From: Rosellinia necatrix
Taxonomy: Eukaryota > Ascomycota > Sordariomycetes > Xylariales > Xylariaceae
Reading direction: 5' to 3'
Length of the DNA: 64,000 bases
Assembly (NCBI GenBank): GCA_021209875.1
Contig: JAGYVD010000009.1
Span: 3,162,001-3,226,000 of the forward strand
The notes under the pieces were generated by a model. The model was not told where the DNA came from, did not search any database, and saw only the letters and a program-made list of their open reading frames with translations. The translations under genes were made by a program, and so were the position numbers. Below are positions 24,560 through 38,314 of this stretch, piece by piece; within the stretch, counting starts at the first letter, position 1, and the number at the start of each line of letters is the position of its first letter.

Positions 24560-26614
24560 AGGCGAGCAGAAATACCTCACCTTCGCCCGAAAATGTTGCA
24601 CATCGCACATGTAATAATTACCTCGCCGCGCCATAAAAAAAACAAAAGGGTTCTTTTTCTGATATACCAAGCCACATATAGTTACTGGCACTCTACAGGC
24701 AGTATACATACCTTGGCGATCCAGGAGTGGGAGTGTCATACGATACACGCTCCTAAGTACGCTATTACTGCCACTACTACTTACGATACTACTTAACTAC
24801 CATGTAACTTACCTCCATGTACATACTCCATTTTCCAACTCGTCTTAGCACCTGTCCCGTTCGTCGCCAAACGTCATACCCAACAGTTTGCGGCCGCTAG
24901 TCCTCGGCAATGATGCCATTTCCGCCTTGTTCGGTATGTGCCGCAAGCAGCAGGCAAGTCGGGTAGGGCAATCCTGACACTTGACAGCCCAGAGCAGAGT
25001 ATTGCCTGTTCTACCGTCATGGGCGTCAGTTTCCCCGGCTAGAGCTTATCTGGGTGTTCCATCCCACGAGCTGAATGGCAGCCCGTCAGCAATCAACCTC
25101 GTATCAAGCGAGAAGCGAGAAGCGAGGGGCGGGAGGGACGGGAGAGAGAAGAGAGGTCCATGAGCGGGTGTATTAACCGCCTCGAGCACATCCATCCCAC
25201 ACAGATATGTACTCACAGATATGTATGAATGTATTGACGGCCCTGTCTACACAGCACTGCCCTGTACACGCCTTCACACTTTCACACTTCCACACTTTCC
25301 ACGCTTGCACTGCACTTACACGCTTACACACCTACAAACACATATGTATCCATACATGCACACCCCCCTGGATCCCTCCCCATCACACCATTAACCCGTC
25401 GCTTATCCCTACCCATAATGCCGGGAAGCTCGCTGCGTGCTCTGTGTGACCGAGATGCAGCATGACCTTGCATAACCGTCACGCTATATCTCGAGGTTCC
25501 CTTCCCAGCGTCTCAGTCTCAGCCCGCCTACTGCATTGACCTCGGGCTATGCTTCCTCAAGCTGTACTTTCCAGAGCAACTAATAGTAGATATGTAGTCT
25601 GGTAAATGTGTCGTTGTTCGGGCACCAAGTACTCCTCCTCCTTCCCTTTCTCTTTCTCATCCTCCTCATCCTCATCACCCTCATCGCCCTCGTCATCGTC
25701 TCATCGCTTATCGCTCCTCGCTCCTCGCTCAGCGCTCATCACACGTCACCCATTGTCCCATCCACCCCGTCATCCGTCCACCCATCCATCCATTACATCC
25801 TATTCCTCGCCTCGCTTTGTCCCTCGTGACTTATCAGCCGGGATGCATGCCAAGGATAATCGACCATCATCCAGGATCCATGTCTGACATGTGTAATGCC
25901 TCCTTTTGAGCTGATCATTTGTGGTCCCAGAAGAGACACGACGCTTACCACCAACCCAATATCCCGCGCGGCATCCTACAAGGAACGCCGTTGTATGGCG
26001 GAACACCCACCAGAATAGCAAACAGCGACCTTCATTTCCCAGTCACACAAACGCGGACCGTTGTTCCATCATGGTGCAAGTCCCTCCGGCCGTCGACCGA
26101 CGGGACAGTCGGGGACTTGCCACCTGCAACCGAGGATGGCTGATCCCTATTCGAGCACACGCGCGCACACACACTCACACACACACACCACAGCTAACTG
26201 GCGGTCGTATCGGCGCCAATACTCCTAACCCACCCGCGCTGCTGCATGCCGCTGACGCCGAGTCGACCACCGGCTGGCTTGCTGATTAGCTGGTTGGCTG
26301 GTCGGTTAACCCAGCTAACTCTACCGCGTGGTGGCCCCCATTCAGGTTGCCGGCTGTTGCCGTCTAAGATCTCGGTTTCGCGCATGGACACATGCATCCG
26401 TTGACCTCATTAGGCTCTTCCCGCGCCCGTACATATCCGCGCCTCTCCCACCGCGGATCCTATCCACCAGATGTAATTCTCTGGTCCACTCTGCCTCGTT
26501 CCTTTTCTCTTCCCGCATCCTACCCCATTCTCTACCGAGGAGAGGGGAAAGAAAAGGGGAGAAAGATGTGAAAGAAACGAAGTCGCGTCGTGTGGTCGCT
26601 CGTTAAAAGAAAAA

Positions 26615-26649
26615 ATAATATTAATAATAATAATAATAATAATAATAAA
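26615..26649. repeat. AAT trinucleotide microsatellite
   Basis: About eleven AAT/ATA units with one ATT interruption near the start. Confidence 0.95.
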
Positions 26650-27999
26650 CACCTAATCCATCTCAAAAGGCTAAATCCGTATCCATTTGATGTCCACTCA
26701 ATAAGTTGCAATAGTTACCTCTGCACGCCCATGCCCTAGACGCATTAAGTGCCCATCAGAGCCTAATATAGGCCGGGTTGGACACCGCTGGAGCACGTTC
26801 ATTTCAGTCTTCTACTCGAATGAAGAGGTTTGCATCGCGTGCGATGCAACCGCACCTAGCATTAACCAGCTTCCGCTGTGGACACAGAGAGCCGATTGAT
26901 ACGACGCGAACCAGGCACCATCTAATCCGAACCATCAGAGAACGACACGACTAACATGCACTGTAACCCAAGGCTCAATTCGACATCTGTTGACGTAGAG
27001 ATGCCCAGAGAACTAGACCGCCTGGCAAAGCCGGTACGGGGCGGGGTTTCCAGTCACATTGGGGTTCTTTTCAAGCATGTGTGGGGATTGTCGCAACTCG
27101 TCGCGTAACCCAGTAAATTACGAGGACAGATAAATAGATAAATATATGTGCCATGGCATGAATGGAGAACGAAATGTAACCAGCCCACTTACCTTAGCAG
27201 GACACACGCCTGAGAAATCAGGTTTATTGCGCTTCCGACAACGAACGTAGCAAAGGGGACGGTGTATCCATCAAATATGCCGTTCCTACCTTGGATGTCG
27301 CAGGCCGGCTCATGTGCCTGTCCACTGATACTCGCACAGGGAAATAATTGAGATGTGATATACTCTAGATCCCGGAGCACAGATTGTAAATCGTGCTCTG
27401 GATCCTTTCTCGGAGCATCTCGCGGCGTAGCTCACAGGATACGAGCGCATAAAAAAATCATCGTTGGAGATTCCCTACCGAATATACAATATCAATGCCT
27501 AGTGAGTTGGCCGGTGAGTTGCATCCTGTCACAACCGCACTATCATGCCCAAACGTACCAAGGTAGGTAATTAATTAATTAATTAACTAGTGAGTTAATG
27601 GTTGTAAATAGGATAAACCTTACGGATTTCGTTTTATTTTATGTTTTGTTTTGTCTTTCTATTGGGTAACCAGTTGTAAATTCACCGTTGGTCAGACGCG
27701 GGTGAAAATATTCCTTCATATTGTGTAGCCGGCGGTGGAAACATGTCTTGGCCGGGTTCTGTCCATATTACACAATGGAAAATTTTATTCGGCAAACATT
27801 ACTACGACACACCAAACGCCTCGCGTCTTCCAGGCTCAAGTTACTCAAGCAGGGTATGCAATAGTAACAACATTGTGACCTGCCTACCTAGGCAGCTAAT
27901 TTGAAGACGGAGCATCCAGATCTTTGGTAACTGATACGTTCGGTAGCTATGCGCTATGTAAATCCTGCCCGGCGTCTAAACGAGGCAAGGGATGCTAAC

Positions 28000-30900
28000 A
28001 AAATAGAGTGCATATAGCTACTCGCTACCTACAACCAATAGCCAGTTCTCTATAAGGGTGCCCATCTACAACTCTCCTGATCCCTGACACGTGCGACGAT
28101 GGCTCGCACAGAAACCGAGTCATAACAATGCTGGGTTCGGGTGGCCGGTCTTTGCGCAGAGAACGCGCCATCCGCCAGCATTGTGATACGCTATCTTTTA
28201 CTGGCTGCCCCAAGGTAAATTACCAGCACAAACGGGCGGTGCGTTGTTTGGATGTATTCCGCGAAAGCTGTCGTCGCAGACTTCTAGCACTCGTAGCAAA
28301 CGTTGATCAAAACCTGCAAGGATATATATAGTATTCTGCGTTAAGGGTTATCTCAGATGCCTAAAATTGGCTCGGGAGAGGAGAGAGCTCGTGAATGTCA
28401 TATTCACAATTATTGCCTTGCGCTTCAGCCTTGAGCCGGATAAGTCAGGGTTTCTTTAATGAAAGGACTTGGAGGCAGAAAACTGGCCCCTACAGCACTG
28501 TGTAGCCTTACGCGCAGAAGACCAGTCTGCTTCTACTATGTATACTCAAGATATACGGTAGGGCGATGACTCGCCCCCGGAGACCCGACAGGAAGCGTCA
28601 TAGCCTCCTGGCGGCTAGCTCCACATTCTTTGCATGTATCGGCTTGCCACAGACCTATACCCCTGGAAACGATTGGTTCAGTTGGTTTATAGCGCTCGCC
28701 AGCTAGATCGTAACGATACACCGAAAGAGGCCACGACAATGATTAGTTAGTCCTCTTGGTGATGAAGGCCCTAATAACGAGCTTGCTTCGGAAATTAGTT
28801 GTACAGACCATACAGAGAGTGCCCTTCCAAATAGTCTGTACGCCTTCCAACTCTAGCTTGTTCCTTTGTGATACATCGCTCGGATCTTCTTGAGATAAGC
28901 CTCGCAAAAAAATACCCTATCAAGAACCCGTATGGCCAGTACATTCCCAGCGATCACGAGATCGAGTACCGCATTGGTTATTCGGTTTTAGACCAAAATC
29001 CCAGGTTCCAGGCCACATTGTAATTGGTCCATACGTGTTCCCAGCCATAGTGAATAGTCTTGTCCACGCAGCTGTCTTCATTGCTAGTTGCCTTCTGTAA
29101 TAGGTTCTAACTCGTACGCATCCGAGGGCCGCGTTGCTCACTAAATCGTGTTCATATTAGAGTAGATATCTACCGGCATGGGATTCAGCTAAGTAGGCTT
29201 CTTGGCGAACAGGCGGACGATCGATGTGGGCTAAAAGCCCATGCAGAACTGCGCTGGCACACTAGAAGCCTATCAAGGCGCGTCAAACCAGTTCGAATAA
29301 TAGACAGCCGTGTGGGTAGCGATCCCGCGCCCCTCCTCTCGGCCTGTCTCCCTCCCTCTCGCCCCCTTCTGTCCTCTCCAGGCTCTCCTCCCGGCGCCTC
29401 GGACGTTCCCAATGGACTTGACAATATTGGGGCGAGTATCGATCAGGGGGTTACACCAGCACTATCCGGGGTAGGCCGTTGTAGCAAAACCATGGAGATG
29501 GCTAACCCTATCTTGTCGAACCAAGCTGATGTGGCGTTAAGGTTTTGGTCCGGTTGTAATAGTAGCCCGAAGCCCCATTGTCGTACAGATCTAGCGTGTC
29601 ATAGTCCGCGCTACACGAGTTGGCTGAGATGGTTGACACTTTGTAGTTGTAACCCCGTAACCCCCCTCGAGCCAACAGCAAGACGGAACTGCGCCGTTAT
29701 CTTCCCGGCTGGCAACCCATCGCCTCTCTCTGGTAGCAGCTACATGATATATAACTAGCCACTCACTCCCTAAGGAGGAGGGGGCGGAGTACAAGGAATT
29801 TCGAATCCGGCTAAGCAAGGCGTCGTCCCCCAAATCGATGCGACTCCGAGATCATGAAGTTCAATGCTGGCCCCTAAAGTAGCTACCTACGCAGTGTAGA
29901 GTATCGAGTACCTTCCCCCACTCGTCCCCGAAGCTAGGCGGTGGACACCGAGACAGGCCAGTGACATGAGTAGCGTGCCTACACGCACCGGTACTTTTAG
30001 TTATAGGGCGTGAGGATATCCACAGTTGCGTCAGAAGACTGGCTTTATAGCACCGCCGATCCCACTACTCACTACCCGTTGGTAGTTGGGGGGCCGACCT
30101 CTATTATCACTGATCGCTTGCCTGTGCCTTCCTGATATTTGTACCATCGATGGGCAGGATGCATGACTCCCTGTATATGTCTTATTATGTTGTATGTTGA
30201 GAGAATTGAGATTGTTCTAAAGGCCTCCGCGGTTATGGAGCATGGTTTTTGGCTGACCTCTGATCGACTCTACAAGTAGTACCTGTTAAAGGTAGTTTAC
30301 ATCGTATAATCGTACACTACCCAACTATCTCACGTTAACAGCATGGAAAATGATGGTGATCGATATTGTACCGTCATCTTTATAAAAAAAAAAAAAAAAA
30401 AAAAAAAAAGAAGAAGAAGTATCTCGGGTCGGGTTTGAGTGTGGATTTGATGTTTGCACGAGAGGTCAACCTATTAATTCTAGACCGTGCCCAGTGGCCG
30501 CGGTTTTATTAGCTCTGATAATGCGGGACACCAGATGATCAAACAAGTCTTTCATATTTCGTGCTCACATCAGCCCTCCTTTGCGAAGCTATTATTACCT
30601 GTACATGCTACGCATATATGCCCACCGCCACCGAGGCTGGACCTCTGGGTGTGATCGGAGCGCCAAGAAGAGGATCCCTTTGGGGGCTGTAACTGCCAAA
30701 GGCCCCCCGGCACACCGACAATTGCCTTGTGGGCTTGTCTGACAAACACCACACTTTTTTCCCAAGTGCCTCCGGGCGGCCGGCCGCGACGTCTAGGCTG
30801 CTAATTGGACCAATCCTTCCCAAATTACGACTTGATCTCGTCCCACGAACTAGTCTCAGTGTACAAAATACCACCGGCGAAAAGTCACATGACCGACAGC

Positions 30901-33900
30901 ATATGCATGCAGCGAGCCGCTCCCGAAGACCCCGTTTTTATCCTTCCTGTGGTGTTGAAGCCGGAAAGGTGGCTTTGAGAGGGAGTAATTTCTCTCCGGA
31001 TAGCCAAAAGCAAAAGCTCGGAGGCGGTATCCGTGGGCAGATGTCGCTCGATGAGAATATCGCACTCAGACCCCCTATTATCTTTATAATTATCCTTATA
31101 ATCATCTTGATTTTTTTCTTCTTTTTTTTAAAAAAAAAAAAAACAAACTAAAAAAAAAAATCCATACACAACACGTTGCACACCATGGCCGCTGTGCCCG
31201 TGGTTGTCGAACCCGAAAGTAGGGTGGATGTGCCTTGGAAGGCCGTTCCGGATGCCTGTTGAGTCGCGGCTGGTATTACAAAAACAAGACAGACGGGGAA
31301 ATCAAGTTTTCCAAGCGCGGTGACGCTATCTCTGCTAGGTCGAGCCGGGCTAAATGTAGTGTCGTTAGTGGCGAGTGCCCTCATAGGAGAGATAACACCT
31401 TCACGATCCCTAGTCGAATGCGCAATCTCCCCGCCCTGGTCTTCCTTAGTCCGTCTTGGATCGAACGATTACTGCGGGAAAGTCTCTTGTCTTGGATAGG
31501 AGGGAGTGGTACTTGGCTACATCCTTCGTAATAACGATAGGTACTTTCAAATTCACATCCATAGTCACGGCCCGGCCGGCAAATTCCCGAACTGACAGAC
31601 CAGCATACATGGAAACCCAGCCCCAATACCTTATAGCTTTGCAAAATACTGCTCCCTAGGTGATAGTGTTGCGTCGTGATAACCCGTACGTTGCTGATTT
31701 TGACCGGGATTATCACCCAGCATATATTACACTACCAATGCAAGGACGACTTGCGACGAGATGAGAGAGAATGAGTAAGGGCCTATTGAGGTAGCCCTCT
31801 TCCTGGCTTGTATATGGGATGGATGGCTAGAACGACGGCATTTCGCTCTCACTGCATCCAGCTAGCGCCTAGTCGTCAAGGCATGCATGTATGCTGTTCA
31901 TGGCGAACGCACGATTTGGTTACCAACAAGAGTATGGCTATGATGAGGCGAGACAATAGTAACCATCACAAAATATACGTCTATAAGTGAGGATTGGTTG
32001 ATGAAATCGCCGCGCCACGACAGGGTTTATGGCAGGCCTACGACTAAGACGGTGTAGTGTAGAAACGCGATAGTAGATGAAGAGGAGCACTTAGTTCAGT
32101 TGGCGCTATTACTGGCAGCCAAGGTTACTATACGGCTAACGGTTTGGTTTAATAAAGGCTGAAGCACGTCACTTGGGTGTATCCTATACCTAGTTACGAA
32201 TAATCAAGGGACTGGACTCGCGCTCAGCAGCACACCGAAGCCTACGGCAGCACTGAGGGACCGAGACGACCCATACGATCAAATCATATCGCCCAGGAGA
32301 TTGGGATCATCTCCTCACTAGGTAACAGCCGGTCTGACATCCACCCTCGCTTCGGTAGATAGCTACACCACGACAACGAGAACTCGGGTGGAATTCTCGA
32401 GGCCTAGACAAGCGGGGTGGCGTGGAAACGGACTGAAGCCAAGTAACGACACCATGGAGAGCATGTTACCAAATCACTAGTTCACCCATAGGCATATTCC
32501 GGTAGCGAGCCCACTTGCAGCGTGGTAGGTACACTACTTCATAGCGCAGACCCATCAGCTCGTCAACACCAGCCCCTCAACCGGAATGGGGGAGGGGGGA
32601 GGGCCGGCCATACCCAGAGTCCCATTTATTTCTCCAATGTTAAGCACTAGTCGGAGTGAAAGCAGCCAACTATCCACAGCATCATTCGTATTACCACTAC
32701 GCTACTGCTATGAGATCTAATCTAGAACATCATAAGGTGGCCGTCGCCGGAACGGGAGTCCAAGTCATATCGTCTACGCTCGAGTCTAGAACCAGCGATG
32801 AAGAGACTTTGGCAAACTGTCACACGAGACGAGTGAATTATAAATCCCATTGTCCTAGTGATATCTCACGGTGTAATTACCTACCGAGCCCTTTGTTTGG
32901 CGGGACTCACATGTCACTCAGAGGCCGCGGCGCTGGGGATTGCAGGCTGGTCACGTTGTAACTAACGAGGACAAGACTTCTGTCAAACCTCAGCTCAAAC
33001 CCCTTGCCTCGGACCCCTAGGTGTCCTGGGACTGCTTAGGCCAGGGACTTCTGTTCGCCCTATTCAACAAGCACCTCGAACAGGCTAAGACACGGGCCGA
33101 GTCGAATCTACCCTGGATGTCAAGTACACTATACGCACGAAGACAGGGGCTAGCACCCGCGTTGGTACCCAATAATGATGGCCCGGGGCCTAAAATCAAG
33201 ATCTTACCGTAGAATAGGTCTCGACGGATAGCGGCGTTTCGCATAAATGTACCAGCACCACCCACTCATTGTTTCCTGTACTTGTGAGAGTCGTCGCCCT
33301 CCACATCCGGCGCCAGGCTGTTTCCGTTTTCTCCTCCCTGCAGCTGTCGTCTTACCACCCGAGGGCTCTCCTAAGTAGCCCAGAGCCTAATGTCGGGCGC
33401 ACATCGCCTCAGTGGCCCGGCCTTACGGCTCCGAGTTGTCCCAAGGCTAATGGTGATATTCGGCGTCGTGCATATTCTGGCCATGCAGAGAGCCTCTTTC
33501 GTCGAAAGGAGGCATGCGCGATTTGTGGCTACGACGGCTTTGCGAGGCCATCCAGCATGATCAACAGCACAGCACCTCCCACTAGGGGGGGGCCCTGGCG
33601 CTACGTTACCACGCTGATGTGTAAAACCATACCTTTACAATCTACAGCCACCCCTACGTGGAATCATCGCATCCTGCCTGACAGGTCTTGGGGTCGTCAA
33701 GGGATGAACCAAACCGGGTATTTCGCAACTATGATGCAGCAGGCGTTCTGAACATTGCCCCCAACATGGGACTAAGGCATACTGTGAACACAGCCATTAA
33801 CCAACGGGCAGAGACGCTAACCGTACATGCAACCGATCATTTTTTGGTATGCCTAACAGAGGTGTCACCATGCCACACCGGTGAATGGATCGCCTAATAC

Positions 33901-36053
33901 TACCTGTGTTTGTCTGATTTAACACATTTTTGTTTTGGGTAATTTTTTCTTCTTCTGCAGTTATGTTACCTCTCTGCCTCACTTGAAATAACACAACAGA
34001 GCCTCCCTGTCAGCCGGGCTGACCGAACGTGACTTGCTGGTCATCCCAAATTCGACACTGTTTTCGATGATACAGCCAACGATCCCGCCCTTGGGCCCAA
34101 GCTAATAGTTTTGCCCTGTGAGCCAAGAACCAAGAACAGTATTTCCGCCAAACCACAAGCAACCAATGGCACTCCCTACATACAAGGATGATCCTTTGGC
34201 TCGGGGCAATGCGACAGTGTGTGCGCCCGTCCGTTGTTGGCGAACCAAAAAGTGCTCCAGTACAACATCGATACCTACCTACAGTCAAATAGGTACCAGG
34301 ACAGTTAAGTAGACTAATACCTACGCAACAAACCGACCTTCCCTAGGGGCGGCGAGATAGGGCCCCTTGCTCTTACCCGCGCCTCGTGGGTGGGAACCCG
34401 CAAGGGCGGTGAGCAAGCAGCCCGGCAGCTCGGGATCACTCTGTAAAATCGAGATGCTAGTGAGGTTAGTGTCGCTAGTACCTGTGGATGGGGGGGGTGA
34501 GGAGGATGATACGTGCGTGTGGCACGCTCCAACGCCCCAGTCAGTCTGTCTCCGTTACGCAGCCAACTGAATAGCTCGCCGCATAAGAAGCTTCCTACAC
34601 ACACCAACATGGCTACAAGGCAAGATGCTCAATTGGTAACGTGAGTCGAGCAAACATACACGCGCATGTGCAGCCCCTCCCCCCTTCCCCGTAACTACAT
34701 CGAAATACATGTGATTCCGAGGAGCTGTGGGAACAGAGAGGAATGGATAGTTAGAAGCGAAGGAGAACTGGGGAAAAGAACCTCGGCCAAAGGGACCTGG
34801 ACACATCAAATCAATTTACCACATTCCAACTTGCTTCTCATGTCAGAGTCAAGGCATGCGGGAGGGGGGAATTTTGATATAACTGCTCACTAAAAATCAA
34901 ATCTAAACCGTTCGTTATTTCGGGCCTCCGTTGCATGTCACGATGATGACTCTACGGACAGTTCACCTACCAGCTGCCCTATCAAGTCGAAATGTACATA
35001 AATTCTCTATGCCTGAGAATCAATTTTACTCTATCGTGTAATTATAGAAGACAATACTTTTTCTTTTCTCTCGGGCGGGGGGGATTTTGTTCTCTTACCA
35101 TTTCAAAATTACTACAATTGTCCCCCAACGTCTCCATGCTTCTGCCACCACACTTACAAGGGAATGACATGATTATGGTTCAAACATGTTGCAGTGGAAA
35201 TGGTGGGTTTGCTAGAGAATACTGCCAAAGCGCCCCTTTCAGTCAGCACGGGGCCGAGAACCGTTATTATAGCATCCATACTATTTACTTAACAGGTAGC
35301 AGCGTTGCCTTGGACAGGCTACTCCCCGGTATCTAGGTACTTGCTACCAGGATACAAGAGCTAAGCTGAGAACTTACATAGCTGTAACGGCAACGTGACG
35401 CGGTCCAAAAATAGGTAACATTTTGCTAAACTCATCTCGGAATAAACCCGGGTTCACTGGCCGTAGCACTTTCCATGGTTGTCATGATCAGACCGTCCGT
35501 CCATCTGTCTTGTTTATCTCTCAGTCAAAACTTAGATGTTTTGGATTACTTACTTCCATCTCCCCTGCCTACACCAAAACCACCCAAGGCGTTTTAACTA
35601 AGACAAAAGTTTCTCTCATAAGAAATATGCATATAAGCAGAGTATGTGTGTAGGCGATAATAATACAGTAAGAACGTGCGTGACTGAACGAATTATCACT
35701 GTGACCCCAAATATGCGACTTGAAAGTATACGAAAAGTGAGCGAGATGTGAGCGAGAAGTCGGCGAAACATGTAATCTTACCGATATATGAGCTTGAAAT
35801 ATATATATATATATATAATAAAACAACATGAAAGAATAAAAAAAAAAAAAAAAATAAAAATACCAGACAGTAAAACACAAGGATAATTACCATACAGCCT
35901 TCCCGAACGAATAAGATATTACGCACTTAACAACAAGCAAAGGTAAGCGAACCACCCCTTCGTCAATTTGATCGGCTATAGGAACGGAAGAGCTCACAAG
36001 CTTGTCGGGTTTAGTCATCGAATAGAGAAGGTTTCTGGCGGCAGAACACCAAA
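28000..36053. other. Gene-free interval, part 3, and methyltransferase upstream region
   Basis: No gene is supported. The segment has a 26-base A-run followed by GAA units (30384-30420), A/T-runs near 31110-31160 and 35838-35858, a TA run (about 35798-35818) and scattered TACC motifs. Open frames up to about 160 codons (for example 33269-33751 plus) have no recognised motif. The last few hundred bases precede the methyltransferase start and probably contain its promoter; I could not single out a TATA or CCAAT element. Confidence 0.6.
30384..30409. repeat. 26-base A homopolymer with GAA extension
   Basis: A run of 26 A residues is followed by four GAA units. Such a tract could be the tail of an old retroposed sequence, but nothing upstream resembles an element body, so I record it only as a homopolymer. 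Confidence 0.9.
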
Positions 36054-38314
36054 ATGGCCGGAGACGCGGCGGACATCAATAGATCGATCTTCAAGTAAGC
36101 AGTCTCCCGCTTCTGCACATGGATGATGGGTCGGCGGACGGGGTTGGTCTCAGCCTTCCCGTGCCTTGTTTCCGTCCGCCTCGTCACTTTTACCTGGTAT
36201 GATCCATGTTGCTGGGGACCTTGCCCTCCCCTCTACTGGTCCATGGAGAGCCAGCCAAGCGGCAGAGCCAAGCGTGCAGCCAGCCATGACCCGTGGCAAA
36301 GGGAGCGCAGCGCAGTTCGAGGGAATCGTTCCCCCCAAACTTCGGCAGCGGATATGCTGGAAGGGTTGGTGGAAGAGATTGGAGGTGATACGGAGTAGTA
36401 ATACGCCTTCCGATGCTGGTTGGTGCAAGTACATGGCTCGCCAGCCCACGACCTTCTCACTTTCCCCTGCCAGATTTGTGGGCAGAGTGAGATTGCGCCA
36501 GGTCGACCCTCGTCTGCCCCCGGTTTTCGGGGAGGCATAATCCGATCTTATGCCGTTTTATTCTACATTTCAGGTTGATGGAATCCGAGGAACCCTGTGC
36601 CCCCCCTCCCTTCCTCTCTCTTGACGTTCTCCGTTCCCCGGGTCGTGCACGCCGAGAACCCTGTCCCTTTACCGAACCATTCGTCCCAAAGTTCAAAGCG
36701 CGTCGGGTGTCCGCAGTCATGAGTAGTAGTAATACGAACGGGAACTAATATCGGCAAATAGCGAAGAGGCGGCTGGCTATGATGTCAAGCACAGAAAGCT
36801 TATCGAGCGGCTTACGCGCGAGTTCCAGGCACGGTTGGATTTCATCGGCGTCGATTGGGCATCCGACAGCGAGGACAGCGACGGGAAAGAAGGAGGAGCC
36901 GGTGATGGGAAGCCACCTAAGCGTGAAGTTAGGCTGCTTGATTATGCCTGTGGCACGGGTGTGATGTCTCGGGTGAGTCATTTGATCCCTCTTCCGTCTT
37001 CCCTTTGGTTTGATATGCCTATACCCTACACCCCATACCCTATACTTCGACATGGAAGAGAATGTGAAGAACTATGTGTCGAATTTACCAAAACCACGCT
37101 GTCATCAACACGGTAATCTTGGAGATTACTCCCCCATATATCTTTCACTCAACTCTTGATCCTATTGGGCATTTTGGGCAGATATATGGAGAGATAGGCT
37201 GAGATAAAAAGAGACTGTATTGCCTATGCTGTGATGGAAAGTCAATCAATAACATGGGCGTTAACGCATATTATAGATCCTCGCACCTTACACCACGAAA
37301 TGTATCGGCATCGACGTATCAGAGAAAATGGTTGCCGAGTATAACACGCGGGCTGAAAATCAGGTAGATGACATTTCTCCTACGGACTGGGAGAGGATGA
37401 GACAGTTCTACCCCATGTCCACCCTGACACACAGGCGCCAGCTCGCCTCTAGGTTGGTAAACTGCGACATAGATCTGGCGTACTAACCTATCCCGTAGGG
37501 CCTTTCCCCCGACGAAATGCATGCCGTGCTCGGTGATCTAGCCTCCGAATGCGTCGGCGACGCGCTCTCGTCGCCGAGCCTTTTTAATTTCGATATTGCA
37601 GTTGTAGGTGGCGGCTTTCACCATTTCGCAGATCCGGCGCTCGCGGCAAAGAGACGTAAGTACCTTTACCCCAGCCAGCCCTTTGAGTTCTTTTGTTTAA
37701 AAAATTGTATATGTGAGCATATATTGAACGAACCTCTCCCTCTCTACCACATTCGAGGCCATTACCGAGATCTAGTCAAAAATCCCCATAGTCTTGAAAG
37801 GCAGAAGGAGCTCCCATCTATCCATCATTGTCATAACTAGTTACCTCAAATGGCTCGGGGAAAGATTTGCTGATACGCTGCGAGAACAGTGGTCGAACGC
37901 CTAAAGCCGGGTGGTGTCCTTCTAATCTGGGATTTCCTACCTCACGGGCGACACTTCGGGAATCACGAACACGAAGGCCACGGTCACGACCACGGTCACG
38001 GCCACGATCACGGTCATGACGCCTACCATTCCGTGATGCACCACGGCTTCAGCGAGCCACAAATGCGGGAGATCTTTACGGGCGCAGGAGCCGGCACGGA
38101 TTTTCAGCTCGAGGTCATCGGAGGTGGCTTTGTCCTCGGCCATGAGCAGCACCGAGAAAACGCGGGCCAAGGTGCTGCCGCGGCGAGTGGTAAGTGGGAC
38201 GACGGGGGGGCCGACGCTGGTAGGAAGGACGACGGGGGAGACGGCAAAGACAAAGAGGCCCTCCACCGCCAGGTGTTCTTTGCGCGTGGGACGAAGGGGA
38301 AACTGCTAGTATAG
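36054..38314 (+). CDS. Class I SAM-dependent methyltransferase with His-rich segment
   Basis: Predicted S-adenosylmethionine-dependent small-molecule or protein methyltransferase, 306 residues. Exons by splice signals and frame: 36054-36094, 36762-36972, 37277-37363, 37499-37655, 37890-38314. Motif I is LLDYACGTG at residues 72-80. The acidic ribose-binding motif lies in CIGIDVSEKMV (about 93-103), motif II in FDIAVVGGGFHHF, and the post-core motif is LVERLKPGGVLLIWDFLP (166-183). Residues 184-217 hold 14 histidines in HEHEGHGHDHGHGHDHGHD-type sequence, a likely metal-binding insert not required by the fold. Intron 1 is unusually long (667 nt) compared with the rest of the window. Intron 3 has a perfect TACTAAC branch site. 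The substrate is not evident and no biosynthetic neighbours are present. Confidence 0.85.
37970..38020 (+). repeat. In-frame CACGGTCACGAC-type repeat encoding the His-rich stretch
   Basis: Imperfect 6/12-bp units (CACGGTCACGAC, CACGGCCACGAT) lie in frame within the last methyltransferase exon and encode alternating His-Gly-His-Asp. The regular DNA repeat suggests the protein segment grew by slippage. Confidence 0.85.

Larger units (their letters stand above)
20600..27999. other. Gene-free repeat-bearing interval, part 2
   Basis: No gene is supported. Contents: a GGAAGACGT/GGAAGATGT array (20698-20763), GAACGAACCA repeats (about 22675-22705), three CTGCTGGTC units (about 23765-23797), a TACC/GGTA palindrome cluster (24055-24078), CTCCCTCA and CACACT pyrimidine-rich repeats (about 24340-24410), a T-run (about 24416-24432), a CA dinucleotide run (24524-24557), an AAT array (26615-26649) and a TTAA run (27568-27587). 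Overlapping short frames on both strands carry no domain signature. Confidence 0.6.
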
